This document shows positions 54,913 through 63,714 of a stretch of DNA of 64,000 bases, one piece after another; within the stretch, counting starts at the first letter, position 1; each line of letters starts with the position of its first letter. The notes below the pieces were generated by a model. That model made no database searches and was not told where the DNA came from. It saw only the letters and a list, made by a program, of their open reading frames with translations. Position numbers and translations under genes: made by a program. The stretch comes from an uncultured Aquimarina sp. (lineage in GTDB: Bacteria; Bacteroidota; Bacteroidia; Flavobacteriales; Flavobacteriaceae): positions 124,001-188,000 of the forward strand of contig CANLMN010000001.1 in assembly GCA_947492105.1 (NCBI GenBank). The letters are read 5' to 3'.

Positions 54913-55531
54913 AGAAATCACATATCATCTACTCATCCTACTCTTATTGATACTCAACTCTTGTAAGGAAAAAAATAAATACCATACGATTACGGACAAA
55001 ATCGCAGCAGAGAGTAAGCCCTATCATGGAGAGCTCTCCTCGGACGAATTACTAGCAGATATACCGCTTATTAAAATTACCGAAGGCAAACATACCTTCT
55101 TGATACCGGAGCGAAAAGGACAAATACAATCATTTGCCTGTATAGAATGTCATAGCAAACCCGTATCGCAAATGAAAGGTTTGGAAAAACAAAAAGCTCA
55201 TTGGAATATCAAAATGAGTCATGCTAATACTGATGTTATGAATTGTGCAAGCTGTCATAATGGGAAGGATATGAACACCCTACATACTTTAACTAGGCAG
55301 CCTGTAGACTTCAACCTGAGCTATAAACTCTGTGCCCAATGTCACTCGGACCAGTTTGAAGATTGGAAAGGTGGTGCGCATGGGAAAAAAGTTGCTGGAT
55401 GGACTGCTCCTCGAGCTTCTATGACCTGTGTGAATTGTCATAACCCACATAATCCAAGTTTTGACAAAAGATGGCCAGTACAATTCAATACACAAAAAGC
55501 TGTAGAGCGTAACGAAACATTAGATCATTAA
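54902..55531 (+). CDS. Tetraheme cytochrome c lipoprotein
   Basis: 209 aa. Lipobox LILNSC, Cys21. Four heme sites: CIECH (80-84), CASCH (115-119), CAQCH (144-148) and CVNCH (176-180). Spare His residues (H99, H107, H128, H160) could be distal ligands. It lacks the transmembrane N-terminus and heme spacing of NapC/NrfH, and it is anchored by lipid. The context between NapB and a ferredoxin-type subunit indicates that it links that module to NapB. It may substitute for NapC, which is missing. Family name not known to me with certainty (cytochrome c3-like). Confidence 0.8.
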   Translation: MKNKEITYHLLILLLLILNSCKEKNKYHTITDKIAAESKPYHGELSSDELLADIPLIKITEGKHTFLIPERKGQIQSFACIECHSKPVSQMKGLEKQKAHWNIKMSHANTDVMNCASCHNGKDMNTLHTLTRQPVDFNLSYKLCAQCHSDQFEDWKGGAHGKKVAGWTAPRASMTCVNCHNPHNPSFDKRWPVQFNTQKAVERNETLDH

Positions 55532-55542
55532 AAATAAAGGTT

Positions 55543-56664
55543 ATGAGTAAGAATAAAAAATGGTACACTCTAGACCTCGGTCTTAACAAGAAAAAAAACA
55601 CTACTGGATCGTGCAGTTGCGGGAATATTTCTGAAAACTGTACTAGCGCAAAACAAGAATTAAGTGCTGATGAATTTTATAAAGCTGCCGTCAATGCCTC
55701 GATTGGAGAAGAACGGCACAAAGATGGTTTTGATCAGGTTTTTGATGTAAAAATGGATCGCAGGAATGCGTTCAAAAAACTGACAGCCAGTCTCCTTATT
55801 GGTGCTGGTGCCGTAAGTACTTCTTGTAGTATTATCACGGGAGATGACACCAAAGAAAAAGCCCAAATTAATTGGGAAGAGCAGTTCAAAGGAAACTATA
55901 AACTGATGACCGATGAGGAGAAACAAGGAACCATAGATCGGCTCATGCGCTCTTATGAACTACAAACTGGCAAGAATATCAGTATGACAGCAGAAAATGC
56001 AGTAGCAAATGTACTTTTTGGATATGCTTTTAATATATCCAAATGTCAGGGATATATGAACTGTGTGAGTGCCTGTGTAGAAGAGAATAACCAAGATAGA
56101 AATTCTCAAATGCAATATATACGTATCCATGAGATGAAGGATGGAGAAGGTTTTAAATTTGATAATGCAGACGACAATTACTATCACGAAGTACCAGCAG
56201 AAGGACATTTTTATATGGGAACACAATGTTTTCACTGTGATAATCCACCATGTGTAGACGTCTGCCCAGTACAAGCAACGTGGAAAGAAGAGGATGGCTT
56301 GGTGGTTATAGATTATGACTGGTGCGTAGGGTGTCGCTATTGTATGGCTGCCTGCCCCTATGACGGTAGGAGGTTTAATTGGAGTAAACCAGAAGTTCCG
56401 GAAAATGAAGTAAACAAAAATCAACATTATCTTGGTAATAGAATGCGTAAGAAAGGGGTTATGGAAAAGTGCACCTTTTGTGTACAACGCTCTCGCAAAG
56501 GCAAAAACCCAGCTTGTGTAGAGGCTTGTCCTACAGGAGCTAGGATTTTTGGAAATTTACTAGACCCTAACAGTACCATAAGGTGGGTTTTGGAAAACAA
56601 AAAAGTCTTTAGACTCAAAGAAGATTTGGGCACAGAACCTAAGTTCTGGTACTTTATGGATTAG
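55543..56664 (+). CDS. Four-cluster ferredoxin subunit with internal Tat/lipobox motif
   Basis: 373 aa. N-terminal 70 residues contain Cys (GSCSCGN, NCTS) and precede a Tat-like motif MDRRNAFKKL (Arg73-Arg74), a short hydrophobic stretch and GAVSTSC, which looks like a lipobox (Cys95). The core (about 160-340) holds four 4Fe-4S groups: CQGYMNCVSACVEEN, CFHCDNPPCVDVCP, CVGCRYCMAACP and CTFCVQR...CVEACP. This is the NrfC/DmsB-type electron-transfer subunit. Some relatives in ActB-like systems have such an interior Tat motif. It lies 11 bp after the tetraheme gene and 77 bp before the NrfD-type gene. Confidence 0.85.
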   Translation: MSKNKKWYTLDLGLNKKKNTTGSCSCGNISENCTSAKQELSADEFYKAAVNASIGEERHKDGFDQVFDVKMDRRNAFKKLTASLLIGAGAVSTSCSIITGDDTKEKAQINWEEQFKGNYKLMTDEEKQGTIDRLMRSYELQTGKNISMTAENAVANVLFGYAFNISKCQGYMNCVSACVEENNQDRNSQMQYIRIHEMKDGEGFKFDNADDNYYHEVPAEGHFYMGTQCFHCDNPPCVDVCPVQATWKEEDGLVVIDYDWCVGCRYCMAACPYDGRRFNWSKPEVPENEVNKNQHYLGNRMRKKGVMEKCTFCVQRSRKGKNPACVEACPTGARIFGNLLDPNSTIRWVLENKKVFRLKEDLGTEPKFWYFMD

Positions 56665-56741
56665 CCCTTAATTAAGCCAATAAGGAAGTACATCAATAGA
56701 AACTATCACAATTTTTAGCTGGTTGATTAAAGTATAATAAA

Positions 56742-57962
56742 ATGGGAGTATTTAAAGTATTTAAAAGTTTAGTAATCGATAGTTTGGATACGATTACCAA
56801 AGGGTCCAAAAAATATCACATTTGGATGGGTTCCCTTACTCTGGTGATGCTTCTTGGGATGTATTGTTACACCCTTCAATTAGATCAAGGACTCAGTGTT
56901 ACAGGGATGTCAGATCGTGTGAGTTGGGGGCTCTATATTTCAAACTTTACCTTTTTGGTAGGTGTTGCAGCAGCAGCTGTGATGCTTGTCATGCCTACAT
57001 ATGTACTCAAAGATATTGATTTCAAACAAGCAGTACTCATTGGAGAAGGTTTGGCTGTAGCGGCCCTGATCATGTGCTTAGCTTTTGTAGTAGCGGATAT
57101 GGGTGGTCCTTCTGTTTTATGGCATATGATACCCGGAATTGGCGTTTTTAATTTCCCTAATTCTATGCTTACTTGGGATGTTATTGTACTGAATGGTTAT
57201 TTGTTTATTAATATTTCTATTCCCTTATACATCCTATTCAGGCACTATCAAGGCAAAGAGGCTAAGAAAAAAGTATACGTTCCTGGTGCTGTTTTGTCTG
57301 TATTTTGGGCTGTTGGGATTCATCTTGTAACTGCTTTTTTGTATCAAGGTTTGCAAGCACGCCCTTTTTGGAATAACGCCCTTTTGGGACCCCGTTTCTT
57401 AGCTTCTGCTTTTGCCGCAGGCCCTGCATTAATTATTCTTGTCTTGGCGGTTATTCGTTCTTATACTGCTTTCAAAATTGAGGATAAAACCATAAAAAAA
57501 ATTGCACTAATCGTAACAGTGGCAGCACAAATTAATTTAATCATGCTAGTTTCAGAATTATTCAAAGAATTCTATGCTCCTACGCATCATAGTGAAAGTG
57601 CTTATTATCTTTTCTTTGGTTTACATGGCAAAAATGCATTGCTGCCATGGATATGGACTGCAATCCCTTTAAATATTCTCGCTACCATTATCCTGACGTT
57701 TGGTGTACTTAGAAACAATCTCAAAATACTTTATTTCTGCTGTTTTATTCTTTTTGTCGCTATATGGATTGAAAAAGGTTTTGGTTTGATTGTCCCTGGA
57801 TTTATCCCTGGACCTTACGGAAAAATAGTAGAATACCTCCCAACAGGTATAGAAGTAGGTGTCACTGTAGGGATCTGGGCATTAGGTGCATTTGTATTTA
57901 CAATCCTAGCCAAAACTGCTATCGGTATTGAATTAGGCCTGTTACGATACAGGAACAAATAA
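56742..57962 (+). CDS. nrfD: NrfD/PsrC-type membrane subunit (quinol oxidation)
   Basis: 406 aa with nine to ten membrane helices, a polytopic protein of the NrfD family. N-terminal part: GSKKYHIWMGSLTLVMLLG, then WGLYISNFTFLVGVAAAAVM, MGGPSVLWHMIP, FPNSMLTWDVIVLNGYL, a typical quinone-pocket region. It probably oxidises menaquinol and passes electrons to the ferredoxin subunit. In this layout NrfCD-like proteins take the place of NapC/NapGH. Symbol is by family, not by proven role in nitrite reduction. The start at 56742 is an ATG with a normal charged N-terminus. Confidence 0.85.
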   Translation: MGVFKVFKSLVIDSLDTITKGSKKYHIWMGSLTLVMLLGMYCYTLQLDQGLSVTGMSDRVSWGLYISNFTFLVGVAAAAVMLVMPTYVLKDIDFKQAVLIGEGLAVAALIMCLAFVVADMGGPSVLWHMIPGIGVFNFPNSMLTWDVIVLNGYLFINISIPLYILFRHYQGKEAKKKVYVPGAVLSVFWAVGIHLVTAFLYQGLQARPFWNNALLGPRFLASAFAAGPALIILVLAVIRSYTAFKIEDKTIKKIALIVTVAAQINLIMLVSELFKEFYAPTHHSESAYYLFFGLHGKNALLPWIWTAIPLNILATIILTFGVLRNNLKILYFCCFILFVAIWIEKGFGLIVPGFIPGPYGKIVEYLPTGIEVGVTVGIWALGAFVFTILAKTAIGIELGLLRYRNK

Positions 57963-58734
57963 TCATCAAAAAATATGAGCACCTCGTTCGCTATCCGCAA
58001 AAGCTTTGATTGAGAAACAAAATGATGAGACTGCTATCTGTTAATTTTGCAAAGTATACTCCAAACCTAGGTTCGTTCTCTCCCTTTTTTGATTATTGGC
58101 CTCTCCAAAATATTTTTAGCCATAAACAAAACAACTTGAAAATACACAGCTATCACTTTGAATATAATTACCATTAAAAATCATACCTCCCATTACAACG
58201 TCATTGTAGGTCAAATAATTTTGAACTATTTTTTGCAAGGTTAAGCTACAAAACTCAAGCGTAGCCTATGATTAGGATTTAATTGTAAATAAAAAAGTAA
58301 TAGACAAAGAAACGAATTATTAGGCTATAATTATTTTCTCTTCATGTAGCACTAATCAATCGTCCGTGAATTTTATAGACGTACTTCTATGATTTCATTA
58401 ATACTGGTAAGATTTTGCCCTTTATTATTATATTGCTGGAGGTAAAAAAATGTTTGTCCTTGTTAGAACAAATTCAAAAATCTCAAGAGTATAACTGATA
58501 CTAAATATCTTACAATCTTAAAGCTTCTCTAAATATTCTGATACCGCACAAAAACATGTATTACCAAATTCTTATAAAAAACATCTTTTTACTAAAAATA
58601 AAATTCGATAATCTACTTTTTTTTACTTTTTATTATGAATTTTAATTGAATTTCCTTCAATTTTTATGAAATTACCAACAAACTACTTGCAAAAGAATAC
58701 TATATTGTTGGGGCGCAATAAAAACAAAAACACT
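57963..58734. other. Gene-poor region with a diverged element A
   Basis: About 770 bp of AT-rich DNA with element A copy 4 (58183-58351). The open frame of the next gene extends back to 58666, but the ATG at 58735 is preferred. No other feature was found. Confidence 0.6.
58183..58351 (-). repeat. MITE-like element A, copy 4 (diverged)
   Basis: About 169 bp. ATACCTCCCATTACAACG, AATAATTTTGAACTATTTTT, CTACAAAACTCAAGCGTAGCC, AAACGAATTATTAGGCTATAATTATT; same orientation as copy 1 (4225-4388). The right end is eroded. Confidence 0.65.
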
Positions 58735-60189
58735 ATGAATTTACCCTTGTTCTCTACTTACACTTTTGACAAAACTTTCTTTGATGAAGTTTTTGAAAAA
58801 GACGAAGTGATCAGAGATGTGTATAAAACATTGTTTCAGTTATACAGTGATCATACAACAGATGATTTTAAAAGTTTGAATGAAAAAGCTAAAGCATCTT
58901 TTTTTAATCAAGGGATTACATTTCAAGTATATGGTGTCAATGAAACGAAAGAAAAAATTTTCCCGTTTGACTTATTCCCGCGAATCATTGATAATACGGA
59001 ATGGGAGCATATAGAACGTGGTGTTTTACAACGTAGTAAAGCTTTGAATGCATTTTTATGGGATATATATCACGAACAACATATACTAAACGAAGGTATT
59101 GTTCCCAAGGAAATGATTACCTCATCTGCCAACTATTTGGAAGAAATGATTGGTTTTGATCCACCTGGCGGAATTTATAATCATATTAGTGGAACAGATC
59201 TTATCAAACACTCGGATGGTAATTATTATGTCCTAGAGGATAATATCAGGTGCCCCTCTGGTGTGAGTTATGTTGTTTGTAATCGTACTGCGCTAAAAAG
59301 AGCTCTTTTTGGTGTCTTTGATCAATACAAAATACAGACCGTAACCGATTATGCTCAAAATCTTTTGGAAATTCTAGAAACCGTAAAACCAGAAGGCGTT
59401 GATAATCCTACTTGTGTTGTACTAACCCCAGGAGTTTTTAATTCTGCCTATTACGAACATTCATATCTCGCCAAAGGTATGGGTGTTGAATTGGTAGAAG
59501 GACGTGATCTTTTTGTAGACAATGATTTTGTTTATATGAAAACTATCAATGGCCCCAAAAGGGTTGATGTTATTTATCGCCGTGTAGATGACACTTTTAT
59601 CGATCCAGATGTTTTTAGACCAGATTCTGTTCTGGGGGTTTCAGGTCTCTTTGGTGCATACCTCAAAGGAAGAGTCTGTCTGGTCAATGCACCCGGAACT
59701 GGGGTAGCAGATGATAAAGCAATCTATACTTATGTCCCAGAGATTATCAAATATTATCTCAAAGAAGAACCCATACTAAAAAATGTACATACCTATCATT
59801 GTAATCGCCCTACTGATATGGAATATGTCTTAGAAAACATCCGCAATCTTGTTATCAAACCTGTAGATGAATCAGGTGGTTATGGTATTTCTATTGGAAA
59901 CCGTCTTACCGAAGAAGAAATTGAAAAGGTAAAACAAACCATCCTTAAACATCCAAGAAAATATATTGCGCAACCTATCATGTCCCTGTCTCAACATGCA
60001 ACCTATATAGAGGACGAAGAATCTTTTGAACCAAGACATGTTGACCTAAGAACTTTTACATTACTTGGAAGAAAAAAGGACTTTGTGCTTAAAGGAGGTT
60101 TGACAAGAGTTGCTTTAAAAAAAGGAAACCTTGTCGTAAATTCCTCACAAGGAGGAGGTTCAAAAGACACTTGGGTATTAAAAAAATAA
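58735..60189 (+). CDS. Circularly permuted ATP-grasp protein (DUF404/DUF407)
   Basis: 484 aa from ATG 58735 (a start at 58666 would add 23 Asn/Lys-rich residues). Motifs of the CP_ATPgrasp family: PFDLFPRIIDNTEWEHIERG, GFDPPGGIYNHISGTDLIK, YVLEDNIRCPSGVSYV, YRRVDDTFIDPDVFRPDS, NLVIKPVDESGGYGISIG and LRTFTLLGRKKDFVLKGGLT. ATP-grasp enzymes join a carboxylate to an amine; this clade is predicted to make peptide-like modifications, but its product is unknown. It sits 13 bp before the alpha-E gene. The usual transglutaminase and proteasome-like (Anbu) partners are not adjacent. Confidence 0.9.
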   Translation: MNLPLFSTYTFDKTFFDEVFEKDEVIRDVYKTLFQLYSDHTTDDFKSLNEKAKASFFNQGITFQVYGVNETKEKIFPFDLFPRIIDNTEWEHIERGVLQRSKALNAFLWDIYHEQHILNEGIVPKEMITSSANYLEEMIGFDPPGGIYNHISGTDLIKHSDGNYYVLEDNIRCPSGVSYVVCNRTALKRALFGVFDQYKIQTVTDYAQNLLEILETVKPEGVDNPTCVVLTPGVFNSAYYEHSYLAKGMGVELVEGRDLFVDNDFVYMKTINGPKRVDVIYRRVDDTFIDPDVFRPDSVLGVSGLFGAYLKGRVCLVNAPGTGVADDKAIYTYVPEIIKYYLKEEPILKNVHTYHCNRPTDMEYVLENIRNLVIKPVDESGGYGISIGNRLTEEEIEKVKQTILKHPRKYIAQPIMSLSQHATYIEDEESFEPRHVDLRTFTLLGRKKDFVLKGGLTRVALKKGNLVVNSSQGGGSKDTWVLKK

Positions 60190-60202
60190 AATAAGACAAA
60201 AT

Positions 60203-61210
60203 ATGCTAGCAAGAGTAGCCAACAATTTATTCTGGATGGGACGATACATAGAGCGCTCAGAACATATCGCACGATATTTATCTGTCAACTATTTTTCGTC
60301 CTTAGATGCTCCAAATGAACATTCTCAATCCAGACAGTTTGTATTGCAATCAATGCTCTTTATGGTGGGGCACCCACACAAAGGTGATCAGATTTTACAT
60401 GAACCAGATGTATTGTATAATATTGGTCTCAATATGGATAAAGAATTTTCTATTATCAATTGTGTAAAATTTGCAAGAGAAAATGCAAATAGTGCCCGAG
60501 ACCTAATCTCTACAGAATTATATGAAGCCATTAATAAATTTTATCATTTTGTATTAAATTATTCGGTAGAAGATTACAAAAACAAAATGCTCTATGATTT
60601 TACATCACATATCATCGAATTTACCGCAATTTTGAAAGCAAAAATCAGAACTACCTTGTTACAAGACGAAGTGTATTCTATTATAAAATTGGGAGTTAAT
60701 CTCGAACGAGCTATGCAGGTGATTAGAATAATTAATGCAAAGTATAATGATATTCTGATAATAAAAAACCAACAGAGTATCGAAATCACACAAAATCAAC
60801 AAGGCCAAGCAGTAGGAGATGAATCTCAACTACCAAAAGAACATAGAACCGATACTGGATTAGAATGGTCTACCTTACTAAAATGTGTAGAGTCCTATGA
60901 TATGATGCGACGGTTTCATAAAAAAACCCCCAATAATATCAACACTTTAGATTTTCTAATTCTTAATGAAAACTGTCCAAGATCTGTTGTTAATAGTCTA
61001 GCAGAGGTTGCCAAACACATACAGGTATTATCATCCGAAAAAACTATACATAAAGGATCTTCCATCTTTTTGGTAAACAAAATCTATTCTGAATATAAGT
61101 ATAAATATATTGAGGAAATAGAGGTTGATTTCAGAACTTTTATCAAAGATATCTTAGACAAACTGGTGGCTATAAGTAAAAAAATGGAAGAAGAATACTT
61201 TGCCTATTAG
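60203..61210 (+). CDS. Alpha-E domain protein (DUF403)
   Basis: 335 aa, the helical 'alpha-E' partner of circularly permuted ATP-grasp proteins. N-terminal block MLARVANNLFWMGRYIERSEHIARYL is diagnostic, followed by helical repeats and FARENANSARDLISTELYEAI; LLKCVESYDMMRRFHKKTPNN and NCPRSVVNSL complete the family pattern. It overlaps functionally with the previous gene (13 bp spacing), and both are probably translated together. A 15-bp inverted repeat includes the stop codon and the 3' side. Confidence 0.93.
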   Translation: MLARVANNLFWMGRYIERSEHIARYLSVNYFSSLDAPNEHSQSRQFVLQSMLFMVGHPHKGDQILHEPDVLYNIGLNMDKEFSIINCVKFARENANSARDLISTELYEAINKFYHFVLNYSVEDYKNKMLYDFTSHIIEFTAILKAKIRTTLLQDEVYSIIKLGVNLERAMQVIRIINAKYNDILIIKNQQSIEITQNQQGQAVGDESQLPKEHRTDTGLEWSTLLKCVESYDMMRRFHKKTPNNINTLDFLILNENCPRSVVNSLAEVAKHIQVLSSEKTIHKGSSIFLVNKIYSEYKYKYIEEIEVDFRTFIKDILDKLVAISKKMEEEYFAY

Positions 61211-61261
61211 CTATTATGCACATTAAATCCGTAGAACACTGATTCTATGTACATAATAGCT
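61209..61261 (+). terminator. Stem-loop overlapping the alpha-E stop codon
   Basis: Arms 61209-61223 and 61247-61261 pair at 14 of 15 positions (AGCTATTATG...ACAT with ATGT...CATAATAGCT), loop 23 nt, T-rich after the hairpin. Could terminate the ATP-grasp/alpha-E message; the U-tract is weak. Confidence 0.45.
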
Positions 61262-61365
61262 TTATACAATATTATAGAAACAATATATTCATGTATACAG
61301 CAGCACTTTGCAAGCCTAATAGTATGTTTAATCACTTGCCCCTTCTATGTACTTACAAGGTGTAC

Positions 61366-62592
61366 TTATTCTTCTAAAGCATACGCTCTTTGAACTGGCC
61401 ATTGATCATTATATCCCGATTTCCAATTTTTATTAATTAATTCTTCATCACTCAGCAAACAATGCTCAAGTTCGGATTTAATTAGTTCTTCATCCATATC
61501 CTGACCGATAAATACAATCTCGTTCTTTCGGTCACCAAATGTTACATCCCAACTAGATTCAATTTCTTTTTGGTTTTCTACAAATGTCAAATATCGTGTT
61601 CGCTCCATATAAGGCATACTACACCACCATACACCCGCATCATCTGCTTTTAGGGATCCTCCCGCTTGACCCCACACCAATGCTTGTTCGGGTCTAGAGG
61701 CTAACCAAAACATTCCTTTGCTACGCATAATTGTACTTGGAAATTTGTACTGTATATACTGCCAGAATCGTTCTGGATCAAAAGGTCTTTTATTTCTAAA
61801 AACAAAAGAACATATTCCATATTCATCTGTCTCTGGTGTATGTTCCTCTTTGTTAAGTTCCTCTATCCATCCTGCGCTTTGCTCTGCTTCTTCAAAATCA
61901 AACAATCCTGTATTCAGGATACTATGAGGTGCTACTTTACCAAAACTTGACTCCATAATTTGAGCCGCGGGATTTAGCTTTTTTATTGCAGATTTTAGCA
62001 CCCCAAGATGTTCTTTTGATACTAAATCAGTTTTATTCAAAATTATAACATTAGCAAACTCAATTTGATCAACTAACAGATTGACTATAGTACGATAATC
62101 ACCTTCTATATTAGTAAGCTCCCTATCCATTAATGTTTCTGGACTACCTAAGTCTTTGAAAAAATTAAATGAATCTACCACAGTAACCATTGTATCAATA
62201 AAACTAAAACGAGAAAGGTCAATTCCATTTTCTTCATCTACAAAAGAGAACGTTTGAGCAACAGGTATAGGCTCACTGATACCCGTACTCTCAATAAGCA
62301 AATAGTCAAAACGGTTTTCTTTTGCTAATCGTTCTACCTCAATCATCAAGTCTTCTCGCAGGGTACAACAGATACAACCATTACTCATTTCTACTAATTT
62401 CTCTTCTGTACGAGACAAGGTCTTTTCGCTTTTTACGAGTTCGGCATCTATATTAACTTCACTCATGTCATTAACAATAACAGCTACTTTTAAGTTTTCT
62501 TTATTGTGTAGAATGTGATTAAGCAAAGTAGTTTTCCCTGCTCCCAAAAATCCACTCAAAACAGTTACCGGAAGTTTTTTATTTGTTGTCAT
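61366..62592 (-). CDS. CobW/ZigA-type GTPase (metal chaperone)
   Basis: 408 aa. G1 motif [16 protein letters not shown], a CxCC metal motif in [12 protein letters not shown], the Walker B-like [16 protein letters not shown], and NKTD (G4) in ILNKTDLV. The C-terminal CobW_C domain (about 265-400) contains [20 protein letters not shown] and [14 protein letters not shown]. Proteins of this length (about 400 aa) with these C-terminal blocks form the ZigA group of zinc metallochaperones, often induced under zinc limitation. It is adjacent to the NTF2-like and DUF1826 genes on the same strand. Confidence 0.88.
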   Translation of the reverse strand: MTTNKKLPVTVLSGFLGAGKTTLLNHILHNKENLKVAVIVNDMSEVNIDAELVKSEKTLSRTEEKLVEMSNGCICCTLREDLMIEVERLAKENRFDYLLIESTGISEPIPVAQTFSFVDEENGIDLSRFSFIDTMVTVVDSFNFFKDLGSPETLMDRELTNIEGDYRTIVNLLVDQIEFANVIILNKTDLVSKEHLGVLKSAIKKLNPAAQIMESSFGKVAPHSILNTGLFDFEEAEQSAGWIEELNKEEHTPETDEYGICSFVFRNKRPFDPERFWQYIQYKFPSTIMRSKGMFWLASRPEQALVWGQAGGSLKADDAGVWWCSMPYMERTRYLTFVENQKEIESSWDVTFGDRKNEIVFIGQDMDEELIKSELEHCLLSDEELINKNWKSGYNDQWPVQRAYALEE

Positions 62593-62601
62593 ATTGATTG
62601 C

Positions 62602-63099
62602 TTAGTTTAAAATATAGGAATTAATACAAACTAGTTCAGAATGAATCATCTTAAAACTATTTGAGGATTTTGAAAATAATTTTCCATTTATTTCTGGTGG
62701 ATTGGGAAGATAGTACTGAAGTCTCGATTTCAACACTTTGATTTTTTCATTTAAAAAATAGGAGAGAATAATCGTTCGTTGATTAGACAACAACCATGAA
62801 TTTAACACCTGTTTTTTATATTCCAGTAATTGCCCGTATGCCTCAGTTAACCCTCTTATTTCTCCAAAGCTTTGATTATTCAAAGCATCACTCACAAAGC
62901 CATTATCCTCTGACAATACAAAAGTGATTTCATTGACTTCGTTATTTTCTACAATTGCTACGATTTGCTCAACCGTATTCTTATCAATAGTAACGGTATT
63001 TCCCAATGAGGTATAAAAATACTTATCCCCTTTTAGCTTTTTATCGATAACAGGTTCTAAGTAATCCGATGGGCAAATCATATATAAACACTTATGCAT
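62602..63099 (-). CDS. Hypothetical protein in the metal-homeostasis cluster
   Basis: About 165 aa if it starts at the Met at 63099 (MHKCLYMICPSDYLEP). An upstream start at 63147 would overlap the NTF2-like gene by more than 50 bp. Mixed alpha/beta: VTIDKNTVEQIVAIVENNEVNEITFVLSEDN and KVLKSRLQYYLPNPPEING. There is a loose resemblance to degenerate beta-carbonic-anhydrase-like folds (vicinity of ITFVLSED), but zinc ligands are not visible, so I do not assign it. It sits between GTPase and NTF2-like genes in one apparent operon. Confidence 0.55.
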   Translation of the reverse strand: MHKCLYMICPSDYLEPVIDKKLKGDKYFYTSLGNTVTIDKNTVEQIVAIVENNEVNEITFVLSEDNGFVSDALNNQSFGEIRGLTEAYGQLLEYKKQVLNSWLLSNQRTIILSYFLNEKIKVLKSRLQYYLPNPPEINGKLFSKSSNSFKMIHSELVCINSYILN

Positions 63100-63571
63100 C
63101 AATAACAGGAGCTGGATTATAAGGAAATGATGAATGGTGTACATCAATTTTCAGATCTCCATCGATCAATTTGTAACCAAATGTATATTCTACCTTAGCT
63201 TCATTTCCTTCTAAATCAGTAAAAAAATAGTTACCCATTGCAATAGCTCTATCTTCTTCCAAAATAAAACCTGTATTCTCAAATCTCACTTTTGTCCAAG
63301 GATTTATAGCAAAACCTGTATCTTCCTTACAAGCCCTATCGGCACCTGCTATAAAATAAGATAATGCCTGTGCCTTTGTTGCTCTGAACTGTTCTACAGC
63401 ACACTTTGTTGGTTTGAATAGCACTGTACCTGCGCCAAAAATATAACGCTCGTCTAAGAACGCACTTGCAAAGTTTTCGCACTCCTCTATGTTATCTTTT
63501 AGTGTGCCTATTTTCACAACACCTGATCCCCAGAGGTTTTGAACTTCTAAAACTTGATTTTCTGTAATCAT
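63092..63571 (-). CDS. NTF2-like protein of the zinc-limitation type
   Basis: 159 aa without signal peptide. Conserved blocks: SGVVKIGTLKDN, FLDERYIFGAGTVLFKPTKC, EQFRATKAQALSYFIAGADR, DTGFAINPWTKVRFENTGFI, AMGNYFFTDLEGNEAKVEYTFGY and LKIDVHHSSFPYN. I recognise this as a cytoplasmic NTF2-like family seen in marine bacteria, and sometimes labelled 'phosphoribosyl-AMP cyclohydrolase' by databases, though no HisI zinc motif is visible here. It often occurs near CobW GTPases. Overlaps the next gene's start by 8 bp. Confidence 0.75.
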   Translation of the reverse strand: MITENQVLEVQNLWGSGVVKIGTLKDNIEECENFASAFLDERYIFGAGTVLFKPTKCAVEQFRATKAQALSYFIAGADRACKEDTGFAINPWTKVRFENTGFILEEDRAIAMGNYFFTDLEGNEAKVEYTFGYKLIDGDLKIDVHHSSFPYNPAPVIDA

Positions 63572-63611
63572 AAATCTATTTTTTTAATGGTAGTTAGCTT
63601 ATTAATTATGG

Positions 63612-63699
63612 TGTTTGATCACTGTCTGCCATAGAGTGAAATCTTCGGTTCCATGAATGCTGCATCCATTAGCGACAAAAACTCTCTATTGATCAAACA
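63612..63699. repeat. Inverted repeat between DUF1826 and NTF2-like genes
   Basis: Arms TGTTTGATCA (63612-63621) and TGATCAAACA (63690-63699), perfect 10 bp; an inner ATAGAG (63631-63636) also pairs with CTCTAT (63684-63689). No Zur-box-like sequence could be made out with confidence. It could be a terminator of the upstream gene, an operator or a folded leader. Confidence 0.45.
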
Positions 63700-63714
63700 T
63701 GTGTGGTATCATAT

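Noticed and set aside
4225-58351. Repeats A-C as full insertion sequences or CRISPR
   Set aside because: Each is only about 160 bp with no transposase frame, and copies are dispersed singly rather than as regular arrays with spacers.
63612-63699. Integron attC site
   Set aside because: The arms lack the RYYYAAC/GTTRRRY boxes and no integrase or cassette layout is present.
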